Source of the DNA: CAMDPA01 sp965223035
Lineage (GTDB): Bacteria > Pseudomonadota > Alphaproteobacteria > Rhizobiales > Hyphomicrobiaceae
Direction: 5' to 3'
DNA: 64,000 nucleotides
NCBI GenBank assembly: GCA_965223035.1
Contig: OZ244980.1
Coordinates: forward strand, 558,001-622,000
Both the position numbers and the translations under genes were made by a program. The first letter of the stretch is position 1. Every line of letters starts with the position of its first letter. The notes under the pieces are model-generated. The model did no database searches and was not told the DNA's origin. It saw only the letters and a program-made list of their open reading frames with translations. Shown here in pieces: positions 54,237 through 63,326 of this stretch.

Positions 54237-54910
54237 GCGGTCGGCGTGAAGCCCGGCGCGGCCGCGAACCAATAGCGTTCTATTTCGACCTGATTTCGCC
54301 GTTCGGGTATCTCGCTTCAACGCAGATCGAAAAAGTCGCCGCGCGCCACAGGCGAACGACGGACTGGCGGCCGGTGCTGCTTGGGGTTTCGGTGCTGAAG
54401 GTCATGGGCATGAAGCCGCTGGCAAGTTATCCGCTGAAAGGTCCATACCTGCAACACGATATGCAGCGTCTCGCAAAACTCTATAATGTTCCGTTTCAGC
54501 GCCACGGCATCAAAGGTCACAGCTCACTCAATTCCATGCGCGCGTTCGTTTGGCTGAAGCAGACAGCGCCGTGCCAGGCCGTCGACTTTGCCAGAGCCAT
54601 CTATGCCCGGTTGTGGGTTGAGGGAAAGGATATCACACCGCCAGAGGCGTGTGCCGAGGTGGCCCGGGCGGTCGGTGTCGATGCTGATGCCATGCGCGCG
54701 GCGATCGCCAGTGACGACGTCAAGCGGGAACTCGCGCGACAAGTGGACGATGCCATTGCGCTGGGGGTATTTGGCGTGCCGTTCTTTATCGCAGATGGAG
54801 AGAAATTCTTCGGTAACGACCATATCTGGATGATGGAACACTGGCTCGAATACGGTGCGTGGTCGCAGACTAATGAGAAAACAATCGCCAAGCCTTCTCG
54901 TTTAGAATGA
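54233..54910 (+). CDS. 2-hydroxychromene-2-carboxylate isomerase/DsbA-like protein
   Basis: 225 aa from GTG or the ATG region at 54233. Thioredoxin fold with IAFYFDLISPFGYLAS near residue 14: the active-site Ser of HCCA isomerases (SPFGYL) instead of CxxC, and GVFGVPFFIADGEKFFGNDH near residue 180 with the cis-Pro. It uses glutathione to isomerise aromatic intermediates (naphthalene pathway type). The overlap with the ligase shows a common operon. Confidence 0.92.
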   Translation: MSGRREARRGREPIAFYFDLISPFGYLASTQIEKVAARHRRTTDWRPVLLGVSVLKVMGMKPLASYPLKGPYLQHDMQRLAKLYNVPFQRHGIKGHSSLNSMRAFVWLKQTAPCQAVDFARAIYARLWVEGKDITPPEACAEVARAVGVDADAMRAAIASDDVKRELARQVDDAIALGVFGVPFFIADGEKFFGNDHIWMMEHWLEYGAWSQTNEKTIAKPSRLE

Positions 54911-55175
54911 GCCGGCGTAGCTCGCAAATCTTGTTTTGTCTCAAGTTCGGCCGACGACTTGCTACCGTGCCGCGCAACGGCGGACCGGGCCGGTCAGTTT
55001 GCAGAAGACCTTGTTACAGCGCGTCAACCGCTTGACGAAACAGTGGCGCAAGTCGAACCCATCGTCATTGAAAGCCAGGGCGGACATGTGGTATACGCCA
55101 CGACCCTGGCGCCCTCGCGCAAACAGTTAAGAGCGCTTAAGCGCAAGATCCCGCAACTGGAGGCCTGGTGGCACC

Positions 55176-55436
55176 ATGAGTTCGGATACCCCCTCGAGCA
55201 AATCACCGCCGGTGAGCTCGCCCACCTCCGACAGGCCGGATCGTTTGACGCCATCCGAGATCGAGTGGCTGCGGCAAAACGCGCGGGAGGCCGAGAAGGC
55301 AATGAAGGAGATTCGGGCCCGTCTGCAGCGCGAGGAGGCGGAGGCCCAGGCCAAGGCGGACGCGGAGCAAGCGGCCGCGGCCAAGACGGACGCAGACCAG
55401 GCGGACGCGGACCCGGAGACCCCGACCCAGACCTGA
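55176..55436 (+). CDS. Small coiled-coil protein, probable phage remnant
   Basis: 86 aa from ATG 55176 (GGAGG about 12 bases upstream). LTPSEIEWLRQNAREAEKAM and KEIRARLQREEAEAQAKADA form a long charged coiled coil; the tail is Ala/Asp-rich. An overlapping frame is open over the same DNA, but this one has the better start and composition. Its stop TGA overlaps the ATG of the next fragment, as in phage structural operons. Function unknown. The 265 bases upstream hold an open frame (HVVYATTLAPSRKQLRALKR) that I cannot assign. Confidence 0.55.
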   Translation: MSSDTPSSKSPPVSSPTSDRPDRLTPSEIEWLRQNAREAEKAMKEIRARLQREEAEAQAKADAEQAAAAKTDADQADADPETPTQT

Positions 55437-55597
55437 TGTTCGCGCTCGCCGATCGGCAAACCGGTCGGTCGATGCGACGAGCGCTGGACAGCTTTGGCTT
55501 TTATTCGCATGCGCTGGAAGCGGCGCGCGGGCTCAAGCAGGCCAAGGGCGCGCCGGAGCAGATGCTGGCGCAGCTCAAGGCGGCCGGCGTCAAGTGA
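55436..55597 (+). pseudogene. Phage-protein N-terminal fragment cut by the IS
   Basis: 53 codons: MFALADRQTGRSMRRALDSF, GFYSHALEAARGLKQAKGAP, EQMLAQLKAAGVK, then TGA supplied by the left end of the IS element. The LKQAKGxPEQMLAxLKxAGVK stretch resembles the start of very large PLxRFG-type phage proteins, as I remember them. The downstream part is absent on the other side of the IS. Confidence 0.5.
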
Positions 55598-55620
55598 CCT
55601 GCTCCCCGTGATGTCCACAT

Positions 55621-56441
55621 TCAAAAGTTAGTTCTGTTCGTGGTCTGGTCGATGTTGGACCGGGTTGCGAATTGGTAGGGTGTGAGCCCGTTGAGGCTCG
55701 AATGCGGTCGGTGTGTATTGTAGGCGATCCTCCATGTTTCGATGATCCGTCGAGCGTGAGCGTAGCTTGTGAAGAGATGCTCGTTGAGGCACTCATCCCG
55801 GAAGCGACCGATGAAGCTCTCGATGAAAGCGTTTTGTTGAGGCTTGCCCGGCTGGATGTAATGCCATTCGACATCCCTGTCGCGCCGCCACTTGAGGATG
55901 GCATGGCTGGTCAGTTCCGTGCCGTTGTCCGAGACGATCATGCAGGGTCGGCCACGCCGCCCGACAAGCGCGTCCAGTTCGCGGGCAACACGCTCGCCTG
56001 AGATCGAGTTGTCGGTAACCGTGGTGACACACTCGCGGGTAAAGTCGTCAATGACACACAGAATGCGGAAGCGGCGCCCATCGATCAGCGTGTCCGAGGC
56101 AAAGTCCAGGCTCCAACGTTGATTGTGACCTGCGGGATCGGCATGGGCGCCCGCGTGCCAAGCGCACGCTTGCGACCTCCACGCCGCGGTACCGTCAAGC
56201 GTTCTTCCCTGTAAAGGCGGTAGAGCTTCTTGCCATTGATGTGTATGCCTTCTCGCTTGATCACGATGTGCAGACGGCGATAACCGAACCGGCGGTGCCG
56301 GTAGGCGAGTTCCCGCAGGCGTTGGCGCAGACCGGCATCGTCAGGACGTGTCGAGCGATACCGCAATACCCGCGGATCGATGCCCACAAGACCACAGGCG
56401 CGGCGCTGCGAATAGTTCTTTTCATTGATAGCCCAGCTCAC
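55621..56441 (-). pseudogene. IS3-family orfB integrase, frameshifted
   Basis: From GTG 56441 (GGAGG upstream): SWAINEKNYSQRRACGLVGI, then the HTH_21 part FGYRRLHIVIKREGIHINGK. Near 56127 one base is missing: the frame changes between PMPIP and GHNQRWSLDFASD. The rve domain follows in the other frame with D in WSLDF, D in VSDNGTEL and E in NAFIESFIGRFRDE. The DDE triad is intact but on the shifted side. Inactive unless rescued. Confidence 0.85.
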
Positions 56442-56464
56442 GGCCTTCCTCCTTGAACCAGGCG

Positions 56465-56731
56465 TCAGAAGTTTTTTCCGAGCATCTCTTTCAGCGTCGC
56501 AACGTCCATCACCTGCTCCGCCAAAAGCTTCTTGAGACGTGCGTTTTCCTCCTCCAGGGCCCTCAGCCGCTTGGCTTCAGACACTTCCAGGCCGCCATAC
56601 TTCGAGCGCCACTTGTAGAACGTTGCATCACTAATACCGTGCTTGCGGCACAGCTCCGCCGCCGAGAGACCGGCCTGATGCTCCTTCAAAATCCCGATGA
56701 TCTGCTCTTCACTGAAACGACTACGCTTCAT
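56465..56731 (-). CDS. IS3-family orfA transposase subunit
   Basis: 88 aa from ATG 56731 (MKRSRFSEEQIIGILKEHQA). HTH_Tnp_1 motif SAAELCRKHGISDATFYKWR and a leucine zipper RLRALEEENARLKKLLAEQV. Binds the IS ends. Intact, upstream of the broken orfB. Confidence 0.92.
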   Translation of the reverse strand: MKRSRFSEEQIIGILKEHQAGLSAAELCRKHGISDATFYKWRSKYGGLEVSEAKRLRALEEENARLKKLLAEQVMDVATLKEMLGKNF

Positions 56732-56796
56732 CGTCTGCCTCCTCAAATCGGCAACAGACTAACCCACAAACGAGGATCTTTCAGGGGAGCACGTCA

Positions 56797-57746
56797 CATT
56801 GCCTGCCGAGCCTTCCAGGATATCGGCGCCGGCAGTGCCGAATATGGTTGCGCCCGACACGACGTCTGCGGTGATCACATTGTCCGTATAGAGGAGGCCG
56901 ATGGAGCCAACGCCGTCGATCTGCGGTACACTGTTGAGTTCGACGATCGTGTTGCTCGTAGTTTTGGTCCTTATCGTCTGTATGCTGCTCAATTTGGCGG
57001 CTGTCGTGATTGTGTTATTGGAAATTCGGGCATCGTTGACGTGGCTGACCCAGATCCCCTGCGCGGCCCCGCCGTCGATCACATTGCCGTCGATGACGAT
57101 ATCGTACGCTGACGTCGAAAGGTTCCGTCTGCGTCGGGTATCGCGCCCTATACAAAGATAGTTTGGACGTCGTCGCCGTCACCCTTGTTCAGCGTATTGT
57201 TGCTGATCATGATATCCGACATGTCGCAGAGGACCCGTCGTTCCGGACCTGGATCATGTCAGGATAATCGCCGCGTTCGAAGGCCGGATCGAACGCCGTG
57301 AAGACGTCCCCATCGACAATGACATGCCGGACGTTCGCAACGTCGATGCCATCGCTATGTATGTTTGTAAAGCTGTTGTCCCTGACTTCGACGTGTTCCG
57401 ACCGGCCGACCGACACCTCGGACTTCAGGTCGTGGAACGTATTGCCCTCCAACAGGATGTTACTTGAATCGAGAACCGACAAGCCCTGGCCGTCGCTGGT
57501 GTGATTGCCGTTGGCAGTGCCAGAGATTTCGGAGTTGATGACGGTGATATGATCGGACTTGTTGATACGAAAGGCGAATGACCAGTCCGGCTCGCCGTCG
57601 GCCAATGCACGGCCGGCATGCTGACGGAGACGGGCCGCAATGGTAATTGGTAGAAAGGCTGACGCTGCCGATGGGCTGACGCTGTCGAGCAAGATTGATG
57701 CCGATCGGCAGATTGCATCAGCACGGGAGATGCAGCCGCGACCCAA
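56797..57746 (-). pseudogene. Right-handed beta-helix / RTX-like protein relic
   Basis: Minus-strand coding in two or three frames: INKSDHITVINSEISGTANG, SSNILLEGNTFHDLKSEVSV, HVIVDGDVFTAFDPAFERGD, then after a shift near 57215 DIMISNNTLNKGDGDDVQTI, and after another ISNNTITTAAKLSSIQTIRT. These are parallel beta-helix rungs. The end reads GTAGADILEGSAGN, an RTX/hemolysin-like calcium repeat, cut by the IS at 56796. A secreted or surface protein (alginate lyase or epimerase-like) that is no longer intact. Confidence 0.75.
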
Positions 57747-57787
57747 CCGACGCGGCCGGGGGGCCTACAACCCGATCAGAAATCCTC

Positions 57788-58387
57788 TTACTCCCCGAAC
57801 CGCCACTTCGCCATGATGCCCCTGGCCCATGCGCTTTCCAGTTCCTCAGCCTGATCACGTAGCCGGTCGTACGTTTTCCAGTGCATCCCTTTGGGCTTCA
57901 GTGGGAACGGTGTGTCGATGCCGCCCTTGCCGCCGAGACGTTCACGGAGCTTGAGCGCTCGCGTGGCGGCGCGGGCGAACGGTGGTTCATACTGTGTCTC
58001 GTACTTCAGGCCGTTGCAGCGCCGGCACCGGAAGTAGGCGCCGCCGTAAAGGACGCGGCACCGCCGCCTGCACGACAGGCACTTGAACCACTGCCGCCGG
58101 CCACCGAACCGCGTCGACGTCTCGACCAACGGCACGACCTCGTTGACGTCTTGCCATTCCTCGCCGTGGCGTCGCTGGCGGTAAATGAGGCGGACACAGT
58201 GACCGAGGTACTCGAAGCGGATGGAGCCGGTCTGTCGGCCGGCGCGGGACCATGACAGCGATGTCGTTCGGCCGTTGGTCAGCAGCTTCTGGCGCAAGAG
58301 CCACGCCAAATCGATGGAATGAAACTCGTTGGTCTTGTCGACCATGAGCCCAAAGCTGGACTGCCGTCCGGAGCCGCGTCCGCCCAT
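57788..58387 (-). CDS. Conserved zinc-ribbon protein of unknown function
   Basis: 199 aa. Begins MGGRGSGRQSS, then a beta-rich middle part, then CLSCRRRCRVLYGGAYFRCR and CNGLKYETQYE: a four-Cys zinc ribbon (C..C...C..C). The C-terminus KPKGMHWKTYDRLRDQAEEL is well conserved in alphaproteobacterial homologues I remember. Often found near mobile DNA. Function unknown. Confidence 0.8.
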   Translation of the reverse strand: MGGRGSGRQSSFGLMVDKTNEFHSIDLAWLLRQKLLTNGRTTSLSWSRAGRQTGSIRFEYLGHCVRLIYRQRRHGEEWQDVNEVVPLVETSTRFGGRRQWFKCLSCRRRCRVLYGGAYFRCRRCNGLKYETQYEPPFARAATRALKLRERLGGKGGIDTPFPLKPKGMHWKTYDRLRDQAEELESAWARGIMAKWRFGE

Positions 58388-58490
58388 GATATTTTTCTCG
58401 CTCGGATTTATCCGAAATCATTTGGGAAGTTGCCTAAATCCGTACCCGCAAGACCAGGCCGGACGGCTTTTTGCCAAACGAACCCAACGC

Positions 58491-59339
58491 TCACGCGGCT
58501 CGGGTTACGGTGTCCGACGGCACGACGGCCAGTGCATTATGCTCCAGAGTCTTCAGCCTCCACTCCTGGGCGTCGCGCAGCGCTCGCAACGCCTTGTAGA
58601 GCTGGTTGTCGAGTGTGGTCTGGTATCTAGCCAGCAGCTCCAGGGTGTCGCCCGGAAGCACGAGCCGCTCTGTCCTGACTTGCTCGGCCAGCGCAAGAAC
58701 GTGCGGCCGGGCTACGGCTTCTCGCAGTTGCTCCCGGCACCACAGAACCAGTTCGGCCATGAAGCCATCGAGGCCGCGCTTGTGCTCGGCAAGGAAGGCC
58801 GCAAGCGTCTGTGAGTCGTCGCCCTCGGCATCGCTGGTAAGCTGCTGCCAGACCATTGGCGCTTGTTCCTTGATCGACGCGATGTCGATGGCGCCCAGCG
58901 CCTCGATCTCGGCCAGGACGGTCTGGCACCACTCCACGCGATCCTGATCGAAAGGCGCCAAATCTTCTTCCTTCAGTTCGTAATCGTAGCGACGGCCCAG
59001 TTCGTTCACAGTATCCAACGCAATCTTCCGCGGCTGACGGGCGAGACTGATGCTGGCTGTCTCGGCCTCCACTAGCCGACGCTGACGCCAGAGATTGACT
59101 GCGATGCGCTCAACGAGCGCGATCTCGATGGCGCCGACCGGCTCCAGGGACTCGCTCAGGTCCGAGATCAGCGCCTCGAAGTCGGCCGGGTCCTCGTCGT
59201 CGAGGAACATCCGGGCGCTGCGAAGACCATGTCTGATTGCGTTCTGGCTGGCGGTGGCCTTGCCTGCGTCGGAGATTGGCCCAGTGCTGAGCTGTGCGGC
59301 GACGCGATTGGCGGCGATCCGTTGCTCCGTGGTGCTCAT
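58491..59339 (-). CDS. Conserved protein of unknown function
   Basis: 282 aa from ATG 59339 (AGGGAA about 7 bases upstream). N-terminal RIAANRVAAQLSTGPISDAG, then KATASQNAIRHGLRSARMFL and EDPADFEALISDLSESLEPV followed by ALVERIAVNLWRQRRL. This ANRxNAxxSTGPxTxxGKAxSxxNAxxHGL pattern is common in mobile-element and island genes of alphaproteobacteria and planctomycetes. Helical throughout, cytoplasmic. Function unknown. Confidence 0.78.
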   Translation of the reverse strand: MSTTEQRIAANRVAAQLSTGPISDAGKATASQNAIRHGLRSARMFLDDEDPADFEALISDLSESLEPVGAIEIALVERIAVNLWRQRRLVEAETASISLARQPRKIALDTVNELGRRYDYELKEEDLAPFDQDRVEWCQTVLAEIEALGAIDIASIKEQAPMVWQQLTSDAEGDDSQTLAAFLAEHKRGLDGFMAELVLWCREQLREAVARPHVLALAEQVRTERLVLPGDTLELLARYQTTLDNQLYKALRALRDAQEWRLKTLEHNALAVVPSDTVTRAA

Positions 59340-59756
59340 AGAGCTTCCCTTTGAGTTCATGTTCCATGGTGAGGTCCCGGAGCGAAGGCATAGGACGAGC
59401 TGTCCCGCCGAAGAGGCGGGGCGGTCCGACCCTATGCGCTTCTGCCATGCTCCCCGGAGCCGGCCCATCGCATCAGGCGCCTCGCGTCGTGAAGCTCTCG
59501 CGCGAGACTCGGCAGCAACTTGCGACGGGGAGCAACCCGCCGGCGGCCGCGCTTCTGCCTTACGGACTGCGCCTGGGAGTTTGGCCGCGTCCTACAGTGT
59601 CCCGGGTCTGCCCCGCCCTGCTGCCATGGGCGCCATGCCCTCGCGATGACGGGTCCCCACACCAACGCCACGCCACGAAATCACGTGGCGAATCTAGCGG
59701 ATAGCGGCGTGGTCGTCACTTGTGCGGGGATGAGCAGGTGTGTGGCCGATAAAGCG
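59340..59756. other. Non-coding stretch of about 420 bp
   Basis: No gene, CRISPR repeat or spacer seen between the unknown gene and the predicted tracrRNA. Confidence 0.5.
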
Positions 59757-59850
59757 AAAAGGGCAGACCGGAGCCTGCCCTTTGAATCTCGTGGCATAAG
59801 CCTTGTTACCGGAGAGCCCACGCCGCGATCTCTGCTATGAGCACTCAGGT
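59757..59850 (-). ncRNA. Predicted tracrRNA of the type II-C system
   Basis: Read on the minus strand upstream of cas9: a candidate anti-repeat ending CTCTCCGGTAAC, the nexus-like AAGGCTTATGCC (59793-59804), a short linker ACGAGATTC, then AAAGGGCAG (59775-59783) pairing with CTGCCCTTT (59758-59766) followed by TTTTCGC as a Rho-independent terminator. The order anti-repeat, AAGGCTT nexus, terminator hairpin matches known tracrRNAs (Streptococcus thermophilus CRISPR1 has AAGGCTTCATGCC). The 5' end is unknown; it is transcribed away from cas9. Confidence 0.72.
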
Positions 59851-59928
59851 CACCACATTCTCTCTTGGAATTCAAGTCTGGTTGACTATCGTTTGCGGGA
59901 ACACCTGTGCGTAGAAGACCAGGCGACC

Positions 59929-62900
59929 ATGACATACTCAACCTCCACCCCAAGGCTCCGCTTTTCGCTCGATCTCGGCACCCAATCCATCGGTTGGGCA
60001 GTACTAACAGTTGACGACACAGGAGCGAGCCCGCGTGCGACAGGGCTCCGAGCTTCGGGCGTGCGCATCTTTGACGACAGTCGAAATCCCAAGGACGAAA
60101 AGCCGCTAGGCGAGCAGCGGCGCGGCCCGCGTGGAGCTCGCAGGCGGCGAGACAGGTTTCTCCAGCGTCGGCAGCGGCTGATACAAATGTTGATCGGCTT
60201 CGATCTGTTACCTGGCGATCCCAGAGCACGGACCGCGCTAGCCTGCCTCGACCCGTATCGCCTTCGCTTTGAGGCGCTCGACAGACCATTGACGCCGCAT
60301 GAGATTGGCCGCGTCCTCATTCACCTCAACCAACGCCGTGGTTTCAAATCGAACCGCAAGACTGACAGTGACGAAGCGGACGACAAGGGCAAGATCGCAT
60401 CCGCTGCCGAGCGGCTTGGGGCAAAAATGAGCGACGCCAACGCGCGCACCTTTGGAGAATTCCTGTGGCAGCGCCATCGCGGGGTCGATGGCAAATCCTC
60501 TCCGCGAAGCAGGCAATCCGTGCGCATACGGCTCGAGGGTAATGGGCGCGATGCCCTTTACGCCTTTTACCCGACACGCGCTATGCTGGAGGCGGAATTC
60601 GTTGCGATCATGGCCGCACAGTGCGCCCATCACCTGCACCACCTGAACTGCGATCGTGTGGACCTTTTGCGCCGCGAAATCTTCTTCCAGCGTCCACTAA
60701 AAGCACCGAAGCGCGGCAAGTGCACCTTCATACCCACCGAGCAGCGGTTGCCAAGAGCGCTGCCAAGCGTGGAGGCCCGAATCATATACGAGGCCACGAA
60801 TAACCTGCGCTTTGGCGTAGGCGTTCAGTTGGACGGGAAGCTGACAGGTCAGCAGCGTGATGAGATCGTCAAGCGACTGCTTCAAGGCAGCAACGTCACG
60901 GCGTCGAATGTTCGCAGGATCACTGGCGCGCCTGCCGATACTCGTTTTCGGATCGCGGCTGGCGAGATCAACGGCCTGAAGGACTACGTTGCCGACACGG
61001 CCAAGAAACTCGCGGCGGACGGTGCCTTCGGTGTTGCCTGGCACACCCTGCCGTTGGAACGCAAAGACGAAATTGTCTGGAAACTGATCGGAGACGACGA
61101 CGACGAAACTGTTCGCGCATGGCTTGAGGACGTGCAAGGGCTGTTGCCCGAGGCCGCCCGCAAGGTCGCTAGTCTTTCGTTCCGTCCGGGCACCGCGAGT
61201 CTGGGGGCAAGCGCCAACGCCGCGGTTCTAGCGCAATTGATGGCTGATGACGTACCAACCTACAGTGAAGCCGTGAAACGGGCCGGCGATGCATGCGGTG
61301 AGACGTGGCACCACTCTGACCTCGATAATCCTGAGCTGCGCGAATTTCTGCCGTATTATGCTCAAGTTCTGGACCGGCAAGTGGCGCCTGGCTCCGATGC
61401 ACCTGGTGATGATCCTCTTGAGACGCACTATGGCAGGATTGCCAACCCCACCGTCCATCGCTGCTTGAGGCAACTCAAGAAGCTCGTCAACGCCCTGATT
61501 CGTGAGTACGGACGCCCTACTCAGGTCGTTATCGAGGTCGCCCGCGATCTGAAACTCGGCGAGAAAAGGAAAGCCGAGCACCGCAAAACGAACAAGCGAA
61601 ACCGCGATGCCAATGACGCTCGCAGGGCCGAACTCGAGGCCGCTGAGATCCCGATCACAACCGACGCGCTGCTGCGTCTTAGGCTCTATGAAGAGCAATG
61701 TCGCGCAGGCGACGGTGTCGCGCTATGCCCCTACAGTCTGCAGCCCAAGCCGATCGAACGCGAGGACGTGCTGTCCGACAAGGTCGAAATCGACCACATC
61801 CTGCCCTATTCCCGCACCTTCGATGTCAGCCCGGCCAACAAGATCCTCTGCTATCGCGACGCAAACCGCAACAAGCGCCAGCTCTCGCCGCACGAGGCTT
61901 TCGGGGGGCATCCGAACTGGCCCGAGATCGAAACCCGCGCGCGCCAACTCCCAGCCAACAAGCGCTGGCGCTTCGCCGAGAACGCCATGGAGCGGTTCGA
62001 AAACGAGGAGCGCGATTTCACTGAGCGCCAGCTCAACGAGACTCGCTACATCTCGAAGCTGGCGCGTGCCTACCTAACGGTCGTGGCCGGGAAAGGCAAC
62101 GTGTACGTGACCACGGGACAGCTCACCGCCATGCTCCGCCGCCGCTGGAATTTGAATGCGATCCTCAGAGGTGACAATCAGTCAGACGATGAGCCCGCCC
62201 GCAAGGTTCGCGACGATCATCGCCACCACGCCATTGATGCTATCGTCGTTGGCGCGATAGATCGTCCCCTTCTAAACGAGATGTCGCGGCGTGCGGGCCG
62301 GTTTGAAAGCGAGGAGCGCGACTGGCGCATTACTGACGCCGCGCCCGAAGAGCCGTTCCCTGGCTTTGCGGAGGCCGCCACAGGCCTCGTACGGAACATC
62401 ATCGTTTCGCGCAAGCCGGACCACGGTAAGGGCGGCGCCCTGCACGAGGAAACGGCTTATGGGTTTGTGCGAGACAAAGCCGAGGCCGATGAGATCGGCA
62501 ACTTGGTGACGCGTAAACTTGTGACGGCCCTTTCGGCCAATGAGGTCGACTGCATTCGTGATCCGGTCCTGCGCCGTGAGTTGCGTGCGGCCGTCGCTCC
62601 GTTTCGCGACAATGGCAAAGTGCGCGACGATAAAGGGTTCAAGTCGGCGCTCAAGGCGTTTGCCGATGAGCGTGGGGCGCGGGGCCGCGAGCAGGGTGTC
62701 CGTCGTGTGCGCATCGGCAAAGTTCAGAAGGAGATTGTGCCGATCAGAAATCGCGCGTCTGGCGCTGTCTACAAAGCCTTGATCGCCGGTGAAAACCACC
62801 ACATCGACATCGTGCAGATGAGGGATGGAACCTGGCAAGGTTTTGCCGCGACCCGGTATGAGGTCAACCAGAAGGATTGGCGACCGGTTTGGGAGCGAGA

Positions 62901-63189
62901 AAAGCTTGGCGGGAAGCTCGTCATGCGCGTTCACAAAGGGGATGTCATTGCCGTAGAGGAAGGCGGCCAAACACGCTATATGATCGTCCATCGACTCGAA
63001 ATCAGCGCTAACCGGCTACGACTAGCTGAACACTTCGAAGGCGGCCAGCTGCAATCGCGTCACAATGCTACCGACGACCTGTTTCGCTGGGACTTCGCCA
63101 ATATAGGTGGTCTCAAAGCGCGAAAGGCGCGGCTAGTGCACGTCGATATTCTCGGCGACCCCTTACTGCGCCCATCGAATGTTACTTAG
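59929..63189 (+). CDS. cas9: Type II-C CRISPR-associated endonuclease Cas9
   Basis: 1086 aa from ATG 59929 (MTYSTSTPRLRFSLDLGTQS). The open frame continues 42 codons upstream, but that DNA holds the predicted tracrRNA, so this start is preferred. RuvC-I with D15 (SLDLGTQSIGW), Arg-rich bridge helix about 61-87 (GARRRRDRFLQRRQRLIQML), RuvC-II Glu536 (VVIEVARDLKLGEKRK), HNH His623 (VEIDHILPYSRTFD) with the NKILCYRDANRNK Asn, and RuvC-III H767/D770 (DDHRHHAIDAIVV). All catalytic residues of both nuclease domains are present. Length is in the compact II-C range. Cas1 follows; no csn2 or cas4. Confidence 0.96.
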   Translation: MTYSTSTPRLRFSLDLGTQSIGWAVLTVDDTGASPRATGLRASGVRIFDDSRNPKDEKPLGEQRRGPRGARRRRDRFLQRRQRLIQMLIGFDLLPGDPRARTALACLDPYRLRFEALDRPLTPHEIGRVLIHLNQRRGFKSNRKTDSDEADDKGKIASAAERLGAKMSDANARTFGEFLWQRHRGVDGKSSPRSRQSVRIRLEGNGRDALYAFYPTRAMLEAEFVAIMAAQCAHHLHHLNCDRVDLLRREIFFQRPLKAPKRGKCTFIPTEQRLPRALPSVEARIIYEATNNLRFGVGVQLDGKLTGQQRDEIVKRLLQGSNVTASNVRRITGAPADTRFRIAAGEINGLKDYVADTAKKLAADGAFGVAWHTLPLERKDEIVWKLIGDDDDETVRAWLEDVQGLLPEAARKVASLSFRPGTASLGASANAAVLAQLMADDVPTYSEAVKRAGDACGETWHHSDLDNPELREFLPYYAQVLDRQVAPGSDAPGDDPLETHYGRIANPTVHRCLRQLKKLVNALIREYGRPTQVVIEVARDLKLGEKRKAEHRKTNKRNRDANDARRAELEAAEIPITTDALLRLRLYEEQCRAGDGVALCPYSLQPKPIEREDVLSDKVEIDHILPYSRTFDVSPANKILCYRDANRNKRQLSPHEAFGGHPNWPEIETRARQLPANKRWRFAENAMERFENEERDFTERQLNETRYISKLARAYLTVVAGKGNVYVTTGQLTAMLRRRWNLNAILRGDNQSDDEPARKVRDDHRHHAIDAIVVGAIDRPLLNEMSRRAGRFESEERDWRITDAAPEEPFPGFAEAATGLVRNIIVSRKPDHGKGGALHEETAYGFVRDKAEADEIGNLVTRKLVTALSANEVDCIRDPVLRRELRAAVAPFRDNGKVRDDKGFKSALKAFADERGARGREQGVRRVRIGKVQKEIVPIRNRASGAVYKALIAGENHHIDIVQMRDGTWQGFAATRYEVNQKDWRPVWEREKLGGKLVMRVHKGDVIAVEEGGQTRYMIVHRLEISANRLRLAEHFEGGQLQSRHNATDDLFRWDFANIGGLKARKARLVHVDILGDPLLRPSNVT

Positions 63190-63326
63190 GTTGGCGCTCA
63201 AGAATAGCTCGTCCCCGTATTTCTATTTTTCATAAGGCTGAGAATACTTCTTAACCATGTCGCAGCAGCAGCGAATACGCACAATAAATTGCGGGCTAAC
63301 ATTTCAGCCCAACTTGTGTGGTGGTT

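Larger units (their letters stand above)
55595..56796 (-). mobile_element. IS3-family insertion sequence
   Basis: 1202 bp. Ends are TGACCTGCTCCCC (55595-55607) and its inverted partner GGGGAGCACGTCA (56784-56796), 12 of 13 matching. Contains orfA and a frameshifted orfB on the minus strand. No target-site duplication is seen at the edges (CAAG on the left, CATT on the right), and the two flanks belong to unrelated genes, so the element has probably taken part in a deletion or recombination. Confidence 0.9.

Noticed and set aside
54233..54910. Second selenoprotein candidate in the HCCA-isomerase-like gene
   Set aside because: Its active site has Ser (SPFGYL) in an uninterrupted frame, as normal for that subfamily.
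54959..55597. 212-codon frame covering the small coiled-coil gene
   Set aside because: Its middle part turns into a Gly/Arg-rich low-complexity shadow of the coiled-coil frame; only the last 53 codons look coding and are listed as a fragment.
63190..63326. Search for a CRISPR array or anti-repeat between cas9 and cas1
   Set aside because: No repeated unit or hairpin-terminator was found there; the array must be outside the window.
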